Below are positions 32,175 to 41,222 of a stretch of DNA of 64,000 bases, piece after piece. The number at the start of each line of letters is the position of its first letter. Within the stretch, counting starts at the first letter, position 1. The notes below the pieces were generated by a model. That model was given only the letters and a program-made list of their open reading frames with translations, was not told where the DNA came from and did not search any database. The position numbers and the translations under genes are program-made. The stretch comes from Emcibacter sp. (GTDB lineage Bacteria > Pseudomonadota > Alphaproteobacteria > Sphingomonadales > Emcibacteraceae): positions 1,722,001-1,786,000 of the forward strand of contig NZ_OY776217.1 of assembly GCF_963675455.1 (NCBI RefSeq), read 5' to 3'.

Positions 32175-33074
32175 TCAGGCTGAGGCGAATTCGCTCTTCT
32201 GGAAACCCTGGATATAAAGCAGGGCAGTCAGGTCGCCGTGCCGGATCACCACGTCGGCCGCCTTTGCAGCGGCTGGTTTCGGATGATAGGCAACCCCCAG
32301 ACCGGCTGCATCAATCATCGGAATGTCATTGGCGCCGTCGCCAACGGCGATGGTCTCGGCCATTTCAAGTCTGGCAATTTCCTGAAATTCATGCAGGGAG
32401 TCGAGTTTGGTATTGCTGTCGACGATGGGGGACTCCACTTCACCGGACAGCTTGTCGCCATCAATGCCGAGAATATTGCCGCGGTTGACCCGGAAACCTG
32501 TAAGCCTGGCAACCCGGTCAGTGAAAAAGGTGAACCCGCCGGAGACCAGGACTGTATTGGCGCCTGATCTGTTCATGGTCTGGACCATTTCGACGGCACC
32601 CGGTGTCAGTTTGACCCGCTCTTTGAAGACGATATCCAGGACGGAGGTATTCATTCCCTTCAGCAGGGCAACGCGTTCCCGGAGCGCCTGCTCGAAATCA
32701 AGTTCGCCCTGCATGGCCGCTTCGGTGATGGCCGAGACCTTTTCCTTCAGGCCGGCAAAATCGGCAAGCTCGTCAATACACTCGACCTGGATGATCGTGC
32801 TGTCCATATCGGCGACGAGAAGCTTTTTACGCCGGTGTTCAAGCGGCTGGAGCGCATAATCCAGAGGATCCTGTTGCAGAAGCGGCAACAGGGCGGCCCG
32901 CATGGTTTCGAGATCGCCGTCGAAGGAAATATCGGCGGCTTCTTGCTTGTTCAGCCAGGCATTATCAAGATGTTTCGCTCCACTATCGGACAGAGCCTCC
33001 CGGTATTTCTTCAGCAGGCTTTCGGTAAGGCAGGGATCGGCAGGATTGCTGATCAGCGTCAGGATATTCTTCAT
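32175..33074 (-). CDS. serB: Phosphoserine phosphatase SerB
   Basis: A HAD-superfamily enzyme of about 299 residues giving the last step of serine synthesis. The HAD nucleophile motif VADMDSTIIQVECIDELADF, motif II VLVSGGFTFFTDRVA and motif III AVGDGANDIPMIDAAGLGVAY are all present. The N-terminal 75 residues form the usual ACT-like region. I start at the ATG at 33074 (MKNILTLIS); an in-frame ATG at 33083 would add three residues, and neither has a strong ribosome site. It is divergent from miaA. Confidence 0.94.
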   Translation of the reverse strand: MKNILTLISNPADPCLTESLLKKYREALSDSGAKHLDNAWLNKQEAADISFDGDLETMRAALLPLLQQDPLDYALQPLEHRRKKLLVADMDSTIIQVECIDELADFAGLKEKVSAITEAAMQGELDFEQALRERVALLKGMNTSVLDIVFKERVKLTPGAVEMVQTMNRSGANTVLVSGGFTFFTDRVARLTGFRVNRGNILGIDGDKLSGEVESPIVDSNTKLDSLHEFQEIARLEMAETIAVGDGANDIPMIDAAGLGVAYHPKPAAAKAADVVIRHGDLTALLYIQGFQKSEFASA

Positions 33075-33165
33075 GGCACACATCTGGTAAATCAGTTACA
33101 AGTTTTCTATTGGCTTTGGCCTATCGGTACACCAAGTGCCCCCGGAAGGCTATGGAAATTTGACC

Positions 33166-34068
33166 ATGAATGAAGAAAATAAGAAAAATATCATACTCCT
33201 TGCCGGCCCGACCGCCAGCGGCAAAAGCTCGCTGGCGCTAAAGTGGGCGCAGGAACTGGGCGGCGAGATTGTCAATGCTGACAGCATGCAGGTTTATGTC
33301 GAGCTCAGGGATCTGACCGCCCGGCCGTCGGAAGAAGAGGAGGCCACCTGTCCGCATCATCTTTACGGCGTTCTCAGGGGAGATGATCCCTGTTCGGCGG
33401 AACGCTGGCGACAGATGGCGCTGCCGGTGATCGAGGAAATATGGAGCCGGGGACATGTGCCAATCGTGGTGGGGGGAACCGGCCTTTATTTCAAAACCCT
33501 GCTTGAAGGACTGTCGCCGGTGCCCGATATCGATCCCGCCATCCGGGAGCAGGTGCGGACCGAAGTGGCAGAAGCGGGGCCGCAGGCTGCCTGGGAAAGA
33601 CTGAAGGAGCTGGATCCGGCATGGGCTGCGAGAATATCCCCCACCGACGGGCAACGCATCGCCCGCGGCCTGGAGGTCGTACTGAGTACGGGGAAGCCGC
33701 TGAGCTTCTGGCAGACGCAGCCGGGTATTGGCGGGCTGGAAGGCCGACCGGACATCCGGATCAGGAAAGTGGTTCTGGAGCGGGACCGGCAGGATCTCTA
33801 TGCCCGGTGCGACCTGCGCTTTCAACAGATGATAGAGCAGGGCAGGGCGCTGGAGGAAGTGAAGTCACTGCTGGAATGTGGCTATGATGCAGAACTGCCG
33901 GTGATGAAGTCACTGGGGGTTCCGCCCCTGATCGGTTATGTGCGGGAGCAGATTTCCCTGGAAGAAGCCATCATTCAGAGCCAAACCCAGACACGCCAGT
34001 TTGCCAAGAGGCAGATGACATGGTTCCGCAACCAGTGCGCAGACTGGGAATTAATAAAAATGAAATAA
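33166..34068 (+). CDS. miaA: tRNA dimethylallyltransferase MiaA
   Basis: A 300-residue enzyme that adds a dimethylallyl group to A37 of tRNAs reading UNN codons. The P-loop is LLAGPTASGKSSLAL at the N-terminus, followed by the substrate-binding NADSMQVYVELRDLTARPSEEE and PHHLYG. Further segments are VVGGTGLYFKTLLEGLSP, RIARGLEVVLSTGKPLS and QTQTRQFAKRQMTWFRNQ. The ATG at 33166 fits the family; a GTG at 33136 would extend by ten residues. Confidence 0.95.
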   Translation: MNEENKKNIILLAGPTASGKSSLALKWAQELGGEIVNADSMQVYVELRDLTARPSEEEEATCPHHLYGVLRGDDPCSAERWRQMALPVIEEIWSRGHVPIVVGGTGLYFKTLLEGLSPVPDIDPAIREQVRTEVAEAGPQAAWERLKELDPAWAARISPTDGQRIARGLEVVLSTGKPLSFWQTQPGIGGLEGRPDIRIRKVVLERDRQDLYARCDLRFQQMIEQGRALEEVKSLLECGYDAELPVMKSLGVPPLIGYVREQISLEEAIIQSQTQTRQFAKRQMTWFRNQCADWELIKMK

Positions 34069-34164
34069 TATTAGTTTTAATTCGGTATATATTGAACTAT
34101 TATTACAAAAAATAAGCTTGACTAAGTAATAATATGTCTATATTTTCCTTTTTTCCCCGGAATT

Positions 34165-34190
34165 AAAGGCTGTTTTTGACAGCCTTTTTT
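34165..34190 (+). terminator. Intrinsic terminator downstream of miaA
   Basis: AAAGGCTG, a TTTTTGA loop, CAGCCTTT and a T run, about 100 bases after the miaA stop and 135 bases before ilvB. It insulates ilvB from miaA. I found no convincing branched-chain leader peptide, so I do not call it an attenuator. Confidence 0.75.
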
Positions 34191-34324
34191 GTGCAAGAAT
34201 GTGATGCATAGTGGTTTATCTAGAATTTTTTGCCTGAAAGGGCTTTATAAACCAAATTTTATGTATTAAAGCCGGGGGTTGAAGATTGATAAGTTTGTAG
34301 TTGGACAGAATAGAAAGGTCGATT

Positions 34325-36079
34325 ATGTCTTCGGATAAAATCAGCGGTGCGGAAATCATCCTCAAATCCCTGCAGGATTTGGGTGTCGATGTTATCTTCG
34401 GATATCCGGGCGGCGCTGTGCTACCAATCTATGATGAAATCTTCAAACAGGATGCCATCAAGCATGTTCTGGTTCGGCACGAGCAGGCCGCCGTTCATGC
34501 CGCCGAGGGCTACGCCCGTTCCACCGGTAAACCCGGTGTTGTACTGGTGACCTCCGGTCCTGGCGCCACCAATGCGGTGACCGGCCTGACCGATGCCATG
34601 CTCGACAGTATTCCCCTTGTGTGCCTGACCGGGCAGGTGCCTGTTCACCTGATCGGGTCTGATGCCTTTCAGGAAGCGGATACGGTCGGCATTACCCGTC
34701 ATTGTACGAAACACAACTACCTGGTGAAGGATGTGGATGATCTGTCCCGGGTGATTCACGAGGCCTTTTATGTGGCCAGTTCCGGCCGGCCGGGACCGGT
34801 TGTTGTCGACATTCCAAAGGATGTCCAGATCAACAAGGGTAATAACCTGCACAGCGGTCGCGTCGAGCATCGCAGCTATAAACCCCAGCTGAAGGGTGAC
34901 ATGGACCAGATCAAGCGGGCGGTTGAATTGATCGCCGGCGCCAAGAAACCGGTTTTCTACACCGGCGGCGGACTGATCAACTCCGGTACGGGGTCCTGTC
35001 AGCTGCTCAGGGAGTTTGTCCGTATGACCGGGGCGCCGATCACCTCGACCCTGATGGGGCTTGGCGCCTATCCGGCCTCTGACAAACAATTCCTTGGCAT
35101 GCTCGGCATGCACGGCACCTATGAAGCCAATATGGCCATGCATGACTGTGATGTCATGATCTGTATCGGGGCCCGTTTTGATGACCGCGTGACTGGACGT
35201 CTTGACGCCTTCTCGCCGAAATCAAAAAAGATCCATGTGGATATTGACCGGTCTTCGATCAACAAGAATGTACGTGTGGATGTGCCTATTATCGGTGACG
35301 CGGCCCATGTGCTGGAAAGCATGATCAAGGTCTGGAAATCCGGCGTCTATGAAATGGACAGTACTGCGCTGGACGACTGGTGGGGCAGTATCAGTGAATG
35401 GCGTGACCGGAAGTGCCTGCAGTACAAGATGTCCGACAAGGTGATTATGCCTCAGTACGCGCTGGAGCGGCTGTTTGCCCTGACAAAGGATAAAAAGCCC
35501 TATATCACCACGGAAGTCGGGCAGCATCAGATGTGGGCGGCCCAGTATTTCGGCTTTGACGAGCCGCACCAGTGGATGACCTCCGGCGGGCTCGGCACCA
35601 TGGGTTATGGCTTTCCGGCGGCAATCGGGGTGCAGATGGCCCATCCGGATGCGCTGGTGATTGATATTGCCGGCGAGGCCTCAATCCAGATGAACATCCA
35701 GGAAATGGCGACCGCCATGCAGTATGATCTGCCGGTCAAGCTGTTTATTCTGAACAATGAATATATGGGCATGGTACGTCAGTGGCAGCAGTTGAATCAC
35801 GGCAGCCGTTACAGCCATAGCTATTCTGAAAGCCTGCCGGATTTTGTCAAGCTGGCGGAGGCATACGGCGCCCACGGTATCCGTTGTGACAAACCTGCGG
35901 ATCTGGATGCGGCGATCCAGGAAATGCTGGCAATCGACAAACCGGTCATCTTTGACTGCCGGGTGGCCAAGATGGCCAACTGTTTCCCGATGGTGCCAAG
36001 CGGGGCGGCGCATAACGAGATGATCCTGCCCGATGATGAGGAATTTGCCGAATTTGAAGGGGGCGCTGCACTGGTCTAG
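34325..36079 (+). CDS. ilvB: Acetolactate synthase large subunit
   Basis: A 584-residue ThDP- and FAD-dependent enzyme condensing pyruvate units for valine/leucine or isoleucine synthesis. Visible: VIFGYPGGAVLPIYDE, VLVRHEQAAVHAAEGYAR with the catalytic Glu, VTSGPGATNAVTGLTDA, the FAD-region RFDDRVTGRL and TSGGLGTMGYGFPAAIG. The ThDP/Mg motif reads DIAGEASIQMN, that is G-E-A-S where many relatives have G-D-G-S. ATG 34325 with AAAGG is preferred over a TTG at 34301. First gene of ilvB-ilvN-ilvC. Confidence 0.95.
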   Translation: MSSDKISGAEIILKSLQDLGVDVIFGYPGGAVLPIYDEIFKQDAIKHVLVRHEQAAVHAAEGYARSTGKPGVVLVTSGPGATNAVTGLTDAMLDSIPLVCLTGQVPVHLIGSDAFQEADTVGITRHCTKHNYLVKDVDDLSRVIHEAFYVASSGRPGPVVVDIPKDVQINKGNNLHSGRVEHRSYKPQLKGDMDQIKRAVELIAGAKKPVFYTGGGLINSGTGSCQLLREFVRMTGAPITSTLMGLGAYPASDKQFLGMLGMHGTYEANMAMHDCDVMICIGARFDDRVTGRLDAFSPKSKKIHVDIDRSSINKNVRVDVPIIGDAAHVLESMIKVWKSGVYEMDSTALDDWWGSISEWRDRKCLQYKMSDKVIMPQYALERLFALTKDKKPYITTEVGQHQMWAAQYFGFDEPHQWMTSGGLGTMGYGFPAAIGVQMAHPDALVIDIAGEASIQMNIQEMATAMQYDLPVKLFILNNEYMGMVRQWQQLNHGSRYSHSYSESLPDFVKLAEAYGAHGIRCDKPADLDAAIQEMLAIDKPVIFDCRVAKMANCFPMVPSGAAHNEMILPDDEEFAEFEGGAALV

Positions 36080-36130
36080 GGCGGAGGTAATCCGCAGGAT
36101 AAGCGCAGTAGTAAAACAGGAACAAGTATT

Positions 36131-36649
36131 ATGAATGCAAAATCAATTGAACCGGTCGCTCGCCATACCATTTCCATCATCGTTGACAACGAAGCCGGTG
36201 TGCTGGCTCGTGTCATCGGGCTTTTTTCCGGCCGCGGTTATAACATTGAGCATTTGACGGTGGCGCCGGTGGACCTGGAGGGTAACGAATCCCGGATTAC
36301 AGTGGTCACCGCGGGAACACCAATGGTCATTGAACAGATCAAGGCCCAGCTCGAGCGCCTTGTACCGGTCCACAGGGTTGGTGACCTGACCCTGGACGGG
36401 CCCAGCGTGGAACGGGAGCTGGCGTTGGTCAAGGTTCATTGTGAAGGCGCCGACAGGGATGAGGCCCAGCGGGTTGGCGATGCCTTCCGGGCCCGGATTG
36501 TTGACAGCACCCGGGACAGCTTCATTTTTGAAATCACCGGTAAGTCCGATAAAATCAAGGCCTTTATCGAACTGATGGATGAATTCGGGCTGGTGGAAGT
36601 GGTCAGAACCGGCGTTGCGGCATTGACCCGCGGCCGGGAACCGCTATAA
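36131..36649 (+). CDS. ilvN: Acetolactate synthase small (regulatory) subunit
   Basis: A 172-residue regulatory subunit giving valine feedback control. The N-terminal ACT domain HTISIIVDNEAGVLARVIGL with GRGYNIEHLTVAPV is followed by a C-terminal ALS_ss domain (ELALVKVHCEGADRDEAQRV, FIFEITGKSDKIKAFIELM). It lies 51 bases after ilvB. Also named ilvH; the long form with a C-terminal domain fits IlvH/IlvN of alphaproteobacteria. Confidence 0.95.
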   Translation: MNAKSIEPVARHTISIIVDNEAGVLARVIGLFSGRGYNIEHLTVAPVDLEGNESRITVVTAGTPMVIEQIKAQLERLVPVHRVGDLTLDGPSVERELALVKVHCEGADRDEAQRVGDAFRARIVDSTRDSFIFEITGKSDKIKAFIELMDEFGLVEVVRTGVAALTRGREPL

Positions 36650-36713
36650 AAGGCCCCAAAAATATAATTTCTGAGAAAGATTGAATAGTTTAGAGACGAG
36701 AAAGGAAGTTACC

Positions 36714-37733
36714 ATGCGCGTCTATTATGATCGCGATGCAGATGTTAACCTGATCAAAACCAAGAATGTTGCCATTATCGGTTACGGATCACAGGGCCAC
36801 GCCCATGCTGCCAACCTGCGTGACAGCGGCGTTGAGAATATTGTCATCGGCCTGCGCGAAAGCTCAGGCTCCCGCAAAAAAGCGGAAGGCGCCGGTTTTA
36901 AATGCATGACACCGGCCGAAGCCGCCAAATGGGCAGATGTTGTGATGGTTCTGGTGCCTGACGAACTGCAGGCAGACCTCTATGCAGATGACCTGAAGGA
37001 CAATATGAAAGAAGGTTCTGCCCTGTTGTTTGCACATGGCCTGAACATTCATTTCAAACTGATCGAACCGCGCCCGGATATGGACGTCTTCATGATCGCG
37101 CCGAAAGGCCCCGGTCATACCGTGCGTTCCGAATATCTGAAAGGCGGGGGTGTACCGACCCTGATCGCGGTTTACCAGGATGCCTCCGGCAACAGCCTCG
37201 ACCTTGGCCTGTCTTATGCCTCTGCCAACGGCGGCGGTCGTGCCGGTGTGATTGAAACCACCTTCAAGGAAGAGTGTGAAACCGACCTGTTCGGTGAGCA
37301 GGCTGTCCTGTGTGGCGGTGCTTCCGCGCTGGTTCAGGCTGGTTTTGAAGTGCTGACCGAAGCCGGTTATGCGCCGGAAATGGCCTATTTCGAATGCCTG
37401 CACGAACTGAAGCTGATCGTCGATCTGATGTATGAGGGCGGTATCGCCAACATGCGTTATTCGATCTCTAACACGGCTGAATATGGCGACTATGTCACCG
37501 GTCCGCGCATCATTACCGAAGAAACCAAAAAGGAAATGAAGCGGGTTCTGGCAGATATCCAGGAAGGCCGTTTCGTGTATGACTTCATGCTCGATAACAA
37601 AGTGGGTCAGGTCAAACTGAAAGCCGCCCGCTCAAAAGGTGCTGCTCATCCGATCGAGGAAGTGGGCGATCGCCTGCGCGCCATGATGCCGTGGCTGAAA
37701 GAAAATCAGCTGGTGGACAAAGACAAGAACTAG
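36714..37733 (+). CDS. ilvC: Ketol-acid reductoisomerase (class I)
   Basis: A 339-residue short-form enzyme with NAD(P)H-dependent isomerisation-reduction of acetolactate. Rossmann motif VAIIGYGSQGHAHAANLRDS, MIAPKGPGHTVRSEY, the metal-binding ETDLFGEQAVLCGG, and the C-terminal knot with EGGIANMRYSISNTAEYGDY. ATG 36714, preceded by GAAAGGAAG, gives the canonical length; a TTG at 36681 is less likely. Third gene of the ilv operon; a terminator follows. Confidence 0.97.
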   Translation: MRVYYDRDADVNLIKTKNVAIIGYGSQGHAHAANLRDSGVENIVIGLRESSGSRKKAEGAGFKCMTPAEAAKWADVVMVLVPDELQADLYADDLKDNMKEGSALLFAHGLNIHFKLIEPRPDMDVFMIAPKGPGHTVRSEYLKGGGVPTLIAVYQDASGNSLDLGLSYASANGGGRAGVIETTFKEECETDLFGEQAVLCGGASALVQAGFEVLTEAGYAPEMAYFECLHELKLIVDLMYEGGIANMRYSISNTAEYGDYVTGPRIITEETKKEMKRVLADIQEGRFVYDFMLDNKVGQVKLKAARSKGAAHPIEEVGDRLRAMMPWLKENQLVDKDKN

Positions 37734-37757
37734 GTTTCTGTTGATGTAAGTTATTGG

Positions 37758-37788
37758 AAGCCGCTTTTCTCCGGGAAAGCGGCTTTTT
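37758..37788. terminator. Terminator between ilvC and the convergent sensor kinase
   Basis: AAGCCGCTTT, an eight-base loop TCTCCGGG, AAAGCGGCTT and a T run, ending at the stop of the leftward kinase gene. Confidence 0.85.
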
Positions 37789-38869
37789 ACATGGCGGGCA
37801 ATTTCAGGCTGACGGTTGTGCCTTCGTTTTTCCGGGAGATAATGCTGACCGTGCCACCCAGAAGTTCGGTGAAGCTGTTGACCAGGGCCAGGCCGAGGCC
37901 GGTGCCTTCGACCTTGCGGCTGTAGCTGTTATCGATCTGAACGAAGGGTTCCATCACCAGTTGCAGCTCCCGTTCGGTCATACCGACACCGTTGTCTGTC
38001 ACATCAATAGTGAGCCAGCCGCCCTCAAATCGTCCGGTGACGTTGACGGAGCCGCCCGGGTGATTATATTTGATGGCGTTGCTCATCAGGTTGATGATGA
38101 TCTGTTTGAGAATTTTCTCGTCACTTGTGATTTCACGATCCGGACAGTCCAGCTCAACAGTGATCCGTGCGTTATCTGCCATGGCTGATGTAAAATTTTC
38201 ACAGTCCTGAAGCAGATGAAGAATATCAACAGGGCCGGGATGGACTTCGAGCTTGCCGGATTCCACCTTGGCCAGGTCCAGAATGTCGTTAATCAGGTCA
38301 AGAAGGTGATTGCCGCTGGTATGGATATGTTCGGCATATTCATCCTTTTTCTGTTCGGTCATGGGAATATTTTTATTCCTGAGGAGCTCCGAGTAGCCAA
38401 TGATGGCGTTCAGCGGGGTGCGCAATTCATGGCTCATATTGGCCAGAAAGGCCGACTTGGCCTGGCTTGCCTCCTCTGCCTGGGCCGCAAGTTCATGGGA
38501 TTTTCGTGACAGTTCGCGCAGGTCTCTTTCCGCCTTTTTACGAAGCTCAACCTCTTTGGTGACACTGGTAACTGCGGACAGCCAGCCGCTGATACCCCAG
38601 ATGATCAGCAGAAAGGCGACCACATACGCATAAATCAACTGCGGACCGAACCAAGCCGTGTGAAAGACCTGTTCGAAGAGTTCTTTTCCGGGCGGTGTTT
38701 CTTCCAGGTAGTCAATAAGGGTAATGAAAGTGACCAGGCAGAGGCCGGCAAAAAGGCGGTTGTAACCGGCACTGAGTTGCGACAGGCTATGGCGTTTCAT
38801 ATACATGAGGACCGGCACAGGTACCAGGGCTATGAGTAACAGTAAATGTGGATGCCAGAACTGTGACAC
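37787..38869 (-). CDS. Membrane-bound sensor histidine kinase
   Basis: A 360-residue kinase with three hydrophobic helices in the first 100 residues (HPHLLLLIALVPVPVLMYM, FAGLCLVTFITLIDYL, AYVVAFLLIIWGISGWL) and no obvious periplasmic sensing domain. A coiled coil leads to HisKA FLANMSHELRTPLNAIIGYSE (His147) and HATPase_c with IIINLMSNAIKYN, TDNGVGMTERE and GTGLGLALVNSF. The short loops suggest it senses membrane state or a soluble partner. No response regulator is adjacent. Confidence 0.87.
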   Translation of the reverse strand: MSQFWHPHLLLLIALVPVPVLMYMKRHSLSQLSAGYNRLFAGLCLVTFITLIDYLEETPPGKELFEQVFHTAWFGPQLIYAYVVAFLLIIWGISGWLSAVTSVTKEVELRKKAERDLRELSRKSHELAAQAEEASQAKSAFLANMSHELRTPLNAIIGYSELLRNKNIPMTEQKKDEYAEHIHTSGNHLLDLINDILDLAKVESGKLEVHPGPVDILHLLQDCENFTSAMADNARITVELDCPDREITSDEKILKQIIINLMSNAIKYNHPGGSVNVTGRFEGGWLTIDVTDNGVGMTERELQLVMEPFVQIDNSYSRKVEGTGLGLALVNSFTELLGGTVSIISRKNEGTTVSLKLPAM

Positions 38870-39221
38870 GTCTTAAATTTCCCTGGTCGCAGCAGTGTTT
38901 TCTTACTAATCGAAAAATTTCAGGCGACTATGAAGAGGGGACCACCCGTTTGTCAATGGTTGATTCCGGTTTGTCCCGCTAAAGAAAGTCATTTACGCTG
39001 CCGGAAGGTGAATTTGAATGTTTTTCCGGTTTTTCTTAGGGGTTTATTAAGCATAACCTCTGAAAACAGTATCCGGGACACCAAAAGAAAAGTCCGCTCC
39101 GGGACTTTTTTTATTCACAATCTGTCCCATATAGGATAGAAAGTCTTTTAGTGAAGAACGATTGAAACCGGACATGATGTATCAAGAGCAGAAATCAGAA
39201 ATTTTCGACAGCGGACCAGTT
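38870..39221. other. Divergent intergenic region with no convincing gene
   Basis: Between the start of the leftward kinase and the leuA leader peptide. A frame from 38930 to 39139 reads through the terminator at 39089 and has an unnatural composition, so I reject it. Apart from that terminator I see no conserved element; promoters for both flanking genes presumably lie here. Confidence 0.5.
39089..39113. terminator. Orphan terminator in the divergent kinase-leuA gap
   Basis: AAAGTCC, loop GCTCCG, GGACTTT, with a T run on the plus side and TTTTCTTTT on the minus side. Neither flanking gene ends here, so it implies an unannotated transcript on one strand. Confidence 0.6.
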
Positions 39222-39302
39222 ATGTCCGTTGCTTCTGCCTGCCTGTCCACCCGTTCACTTCCTGCCCTCCTTCTATCTCTTGGTCGACTAAGTCGCCCCT
39301 GA
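39222..39302 (+). CDS. leuL: Candidate leader peptide of leuA (Leu-rich)
   Basis: A 26-codon frame about 125 bases ahead of leuA encoding MSVASACLSTRSLPALLLSL followed by GRLSRP. Seven of 26 codons are Leu, with five in the run SLPALLLSLGRL, and three of the seven use the rarer CTT and two CTA. GCGGA lies upstream as a weak ribosome site. The stop codon falls inside the 5' arm of a 13-bp stem (39296-39308 with 39336-39348). This is the layout of ribosome-stalling leaders. Peptide and function are inferred from sequence only. Confidence 0.5.
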   Translation: MSVASACLSTRSLPALLLSLGRLSRP

Positions 39303-39348
39303 GCGCCTTTACCCTTATAAAGCTGTAGTTTCAGCAGGCGTTTAGGGG
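39296..39348 (+). promoter_or_regulatory. Long stem-loop in the leuA leader
   Basis: CCCCTGAGCGCCT pairs along all 13 positions (two G-U) with AGGCGTTTAGGGG around a 27-base loop. No T run follows, so it is not itself a terminator. It could act as an antiterminator or translation-control stem whose 5' arm overlaps the leader-peptide stop. Confidence 0.55.
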
Positions 39349-39427
39349 AGAAAAAACAAGCCCTGTACGTATGGTAATTACGGACAGTTCTGTTATATTT
39401 CACCAGAGATTCAGAAGGTTCAGAACA

Positions 39428-40972
39428 ATGACTACCGATAAAAACCGAGTAATAATATTTGATACGACCCTGCGCGACGGCGAGCAGTCGCCGGGTGCCT
39501 CCATGACCCTGACAGAAAAAATCCGGGTGGCAGAGGCGCTGGAAGCATTGGGTGTGGACGTGATCGAGGCTGGTTTTGCCATTGCCTCCAACGGCGACTT
39601 TGAATCTGTCACTGAGGTCGCCAAACTGATGAAAAAGACCAGTGTCTGTTCACTGGCCCGGGCTTCCCACAAGGATATCGACCGGGCGTGGGAGGCATTG
39701 AAGCCGGCGGTGCGGCCCCGGATTCACACCTTTATTTCCACCAGTCCACTGCATATGAAGTTTAAATTGCAGATGGAGCCGTCCGAGGTGCTGGAAGCCA
39801 TCGCCGACAGTGTGGCTTACGCGCGCAACCTGTGCGAGGATGTGGAATGGTCCTGTGAGGACGGTACCCGCACCGAAGAGGATTTCCTGTATAAATCCAT
39901 CGAAACGGCGATCAAGGCCGGGGCGACGACCATTAATGTGCCGGATACGGTGGGCTATACCACACCGGATGAATACAGGGTGATGATTGAAAAGATCATT
40001 GCCAACGTGCCGGACAGCGACAAGGCGATCTTCTCGACCCATTGTCATAACGATCTGGGGCTGGCCGTGGCCAACAGTATTGCCGCCGTTCAGGGCGGTG
40101 CCCGGCAGATTGAATGTACCATCAATGGCATCGGCGAGCGGGCTGGGAATGCGGCGCTGGAAGAAATTGTCATGGCCTTCCGCACCCGCCAGGACATGTT
40201 GCCTTATACAACCGGCGTGGTGACTGAAAATATCACCAAGACGTCCCGTCTGGTCAGCAGCGTCACGGGGCTGGCCGTGCAGAACAATAAGGCGATTGTC
40301 GGGGCCAATGCCTTTGCCCATGAAAGTGGTATTCACCAGGACGGCATGCTGAAAAATGCCGAAACCTATGAAATCATGACCCCTGAGAGTGTGGGGCTGA
40401 AGGAATCCTCCCTGGTTATGGGCAAGCATTCCGGACGTCATGCCTTCCGTGAAAAGCTGAAGGACCTCGGTTATGAACTGGGCGACAATGAATTTATGAG
40501 CGCCTTCCAGGCTTTCAAGGACCTGGCTGACCGCAAGAAAACCGTCTATGATGAGGATATTATCTCTATCGTCGACGAGAATATGCAGGACAACGATCAC
40601 ATGAAAGTGGTCGGCTGGAAATTCGTCTGTGAGAAAGGCAAGGCCAACAGCGCCGAACTGGTGCTGAATATTGACGGTGAGGAAAAAACCGTCTTTTCCG
40701 AAGGAAACGGTCCGGTGGATGCGGCTTTTAAGGCTTTGCGTGAGGTCATCGGGGGTGATCCGCATTTGCAGCTGTATCAGGTTCATGCGGTTACGAGGGG
40801 TACTGACGCCCAGGCGGAAGTAACGGTGCGGCTGGAGGAAGACGGCAAGACCGTGAACGGCCATGCGGCCCATACGGATACCCTGGTGGCGTCTGCACGG
40901 GCTTATGCCAACGCCCTGAATAAACTCATCACCAAGCGCGAGAAAACGGCGCCTGCGGAAATGAGCGCCTGA
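39428..40972 (+). CDS. leuA: 2-Isopropylmalate synthase
   Basis: A 514-residue first enzyme of leucine synthesis. N-terminal FDTTLRDGEQSPGASM, the catalytic TIM-barrel motifs FSTHCHNDLGLAVANSIAAV and NAFAHESGIHQDGMLKN, then the C-terminal LeuA regulatory domain (VDAAFKALREVIGGDPHLQL, VSARAYANALNKL-like end). ATG 39428 sits at the family start; the frame opens earlier at 39371, but those residues are not homologous. A strong terminator follows. Leader peptide and stem lie upstream. Confidence 0.95.
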   Translation: MTTDKNRVIIFDTTLRDGEQSPGASMTLTEKIRVAEALEALGVDVIEAGFAIASNGDFESVTEVAKLMKKTSVCSLARASHKDIDRAWEALKPAVRPRIHTFISTSPLHMKFKLQMEPSEVLEAIADSVAYARNLCEDVEWSCEDGTRTEEDFLYKSIETAIKAGATTINVPDTVGYTTPDEYRVMIEKIIANVPDSDKAIFSTHCHNDLGLAVANSIAAVQGGARQIECTINGIGERAGNAALEEIVMAFRTRQDMLPYTTGVVTENITKTSRLVSSVTGLAVQNNKAIVGANAFAHESGIHQDGMLKNAETYEIMTPESVGLKESSLVMGKHSGRHAFREKLKDLGYELGDNEFMSAFQAFKDLADRKKTVYDEDIISIVDENMQDNDHMKVVGWKFVCEKGKANSAELVLNIDGEEKTVFSEGNGPVDAAFKALREVIGGDPHLQLYQVHAVTRGTDAQAEVTVRLEEDGKTVNGHAAHTDTLVASARAYANALNKLITKREKTAPAEMSA

Positions 40973-41022
40973 TCTTTTTTTGTTTCGAATATACGCATTT
41001 TATGGTGTTAATTGTCTTATGA

Positions 41023-41053
41023 CCCCTCTGCCCCGGCAGAGGGGCTCTTTTTT
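41023..41053 (+). terminator. Intrinsic terminator of leuA
   Basis: CCCCTCTGCC and GGCAGAGGGG form a 10-bp stem with a two-base loop, followed by CTC and six T residues. Confidence 0.9.
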
Positions 41054-41222
41054 GGACTTATATGCTCCAAAGCCTCACTTTAGCCATGAATTTATTGCAA
41101 TGAAAACCATATCTTAATAGATAGACTTTATAAGCAGTTCCGTTATAGTTAACCGGTCTGACGGAGGTCAGTTAATAGACCCCCGGTTCAGATCATATCG
41201 CGCATGGGATAGGCTAAAGTAA

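Noticed and set aside
34134..34163. Phe-rich leader peptide (MSIFSFFPRN) before the terminator ahead of ilvB
   Set aside because: Phe codons do not fit an ilv operon, and the ATG overlaps a possible TTGACT-17-TATTTT promoter. The hairpin is better explained as the miaA terminator.
34205..34275. 22-codon frame upstream of ilvB as an attenuator leader
   Set aside because: Only three Leu and one Ile codons without clustering, no ribosome site and no following stem with a T run.
38930..39139. 69-codon ORF in the kinase-leuA gap
   Set aside because: It reads through a terminator hairpin, has no ribosome site and shows unnatural composition.
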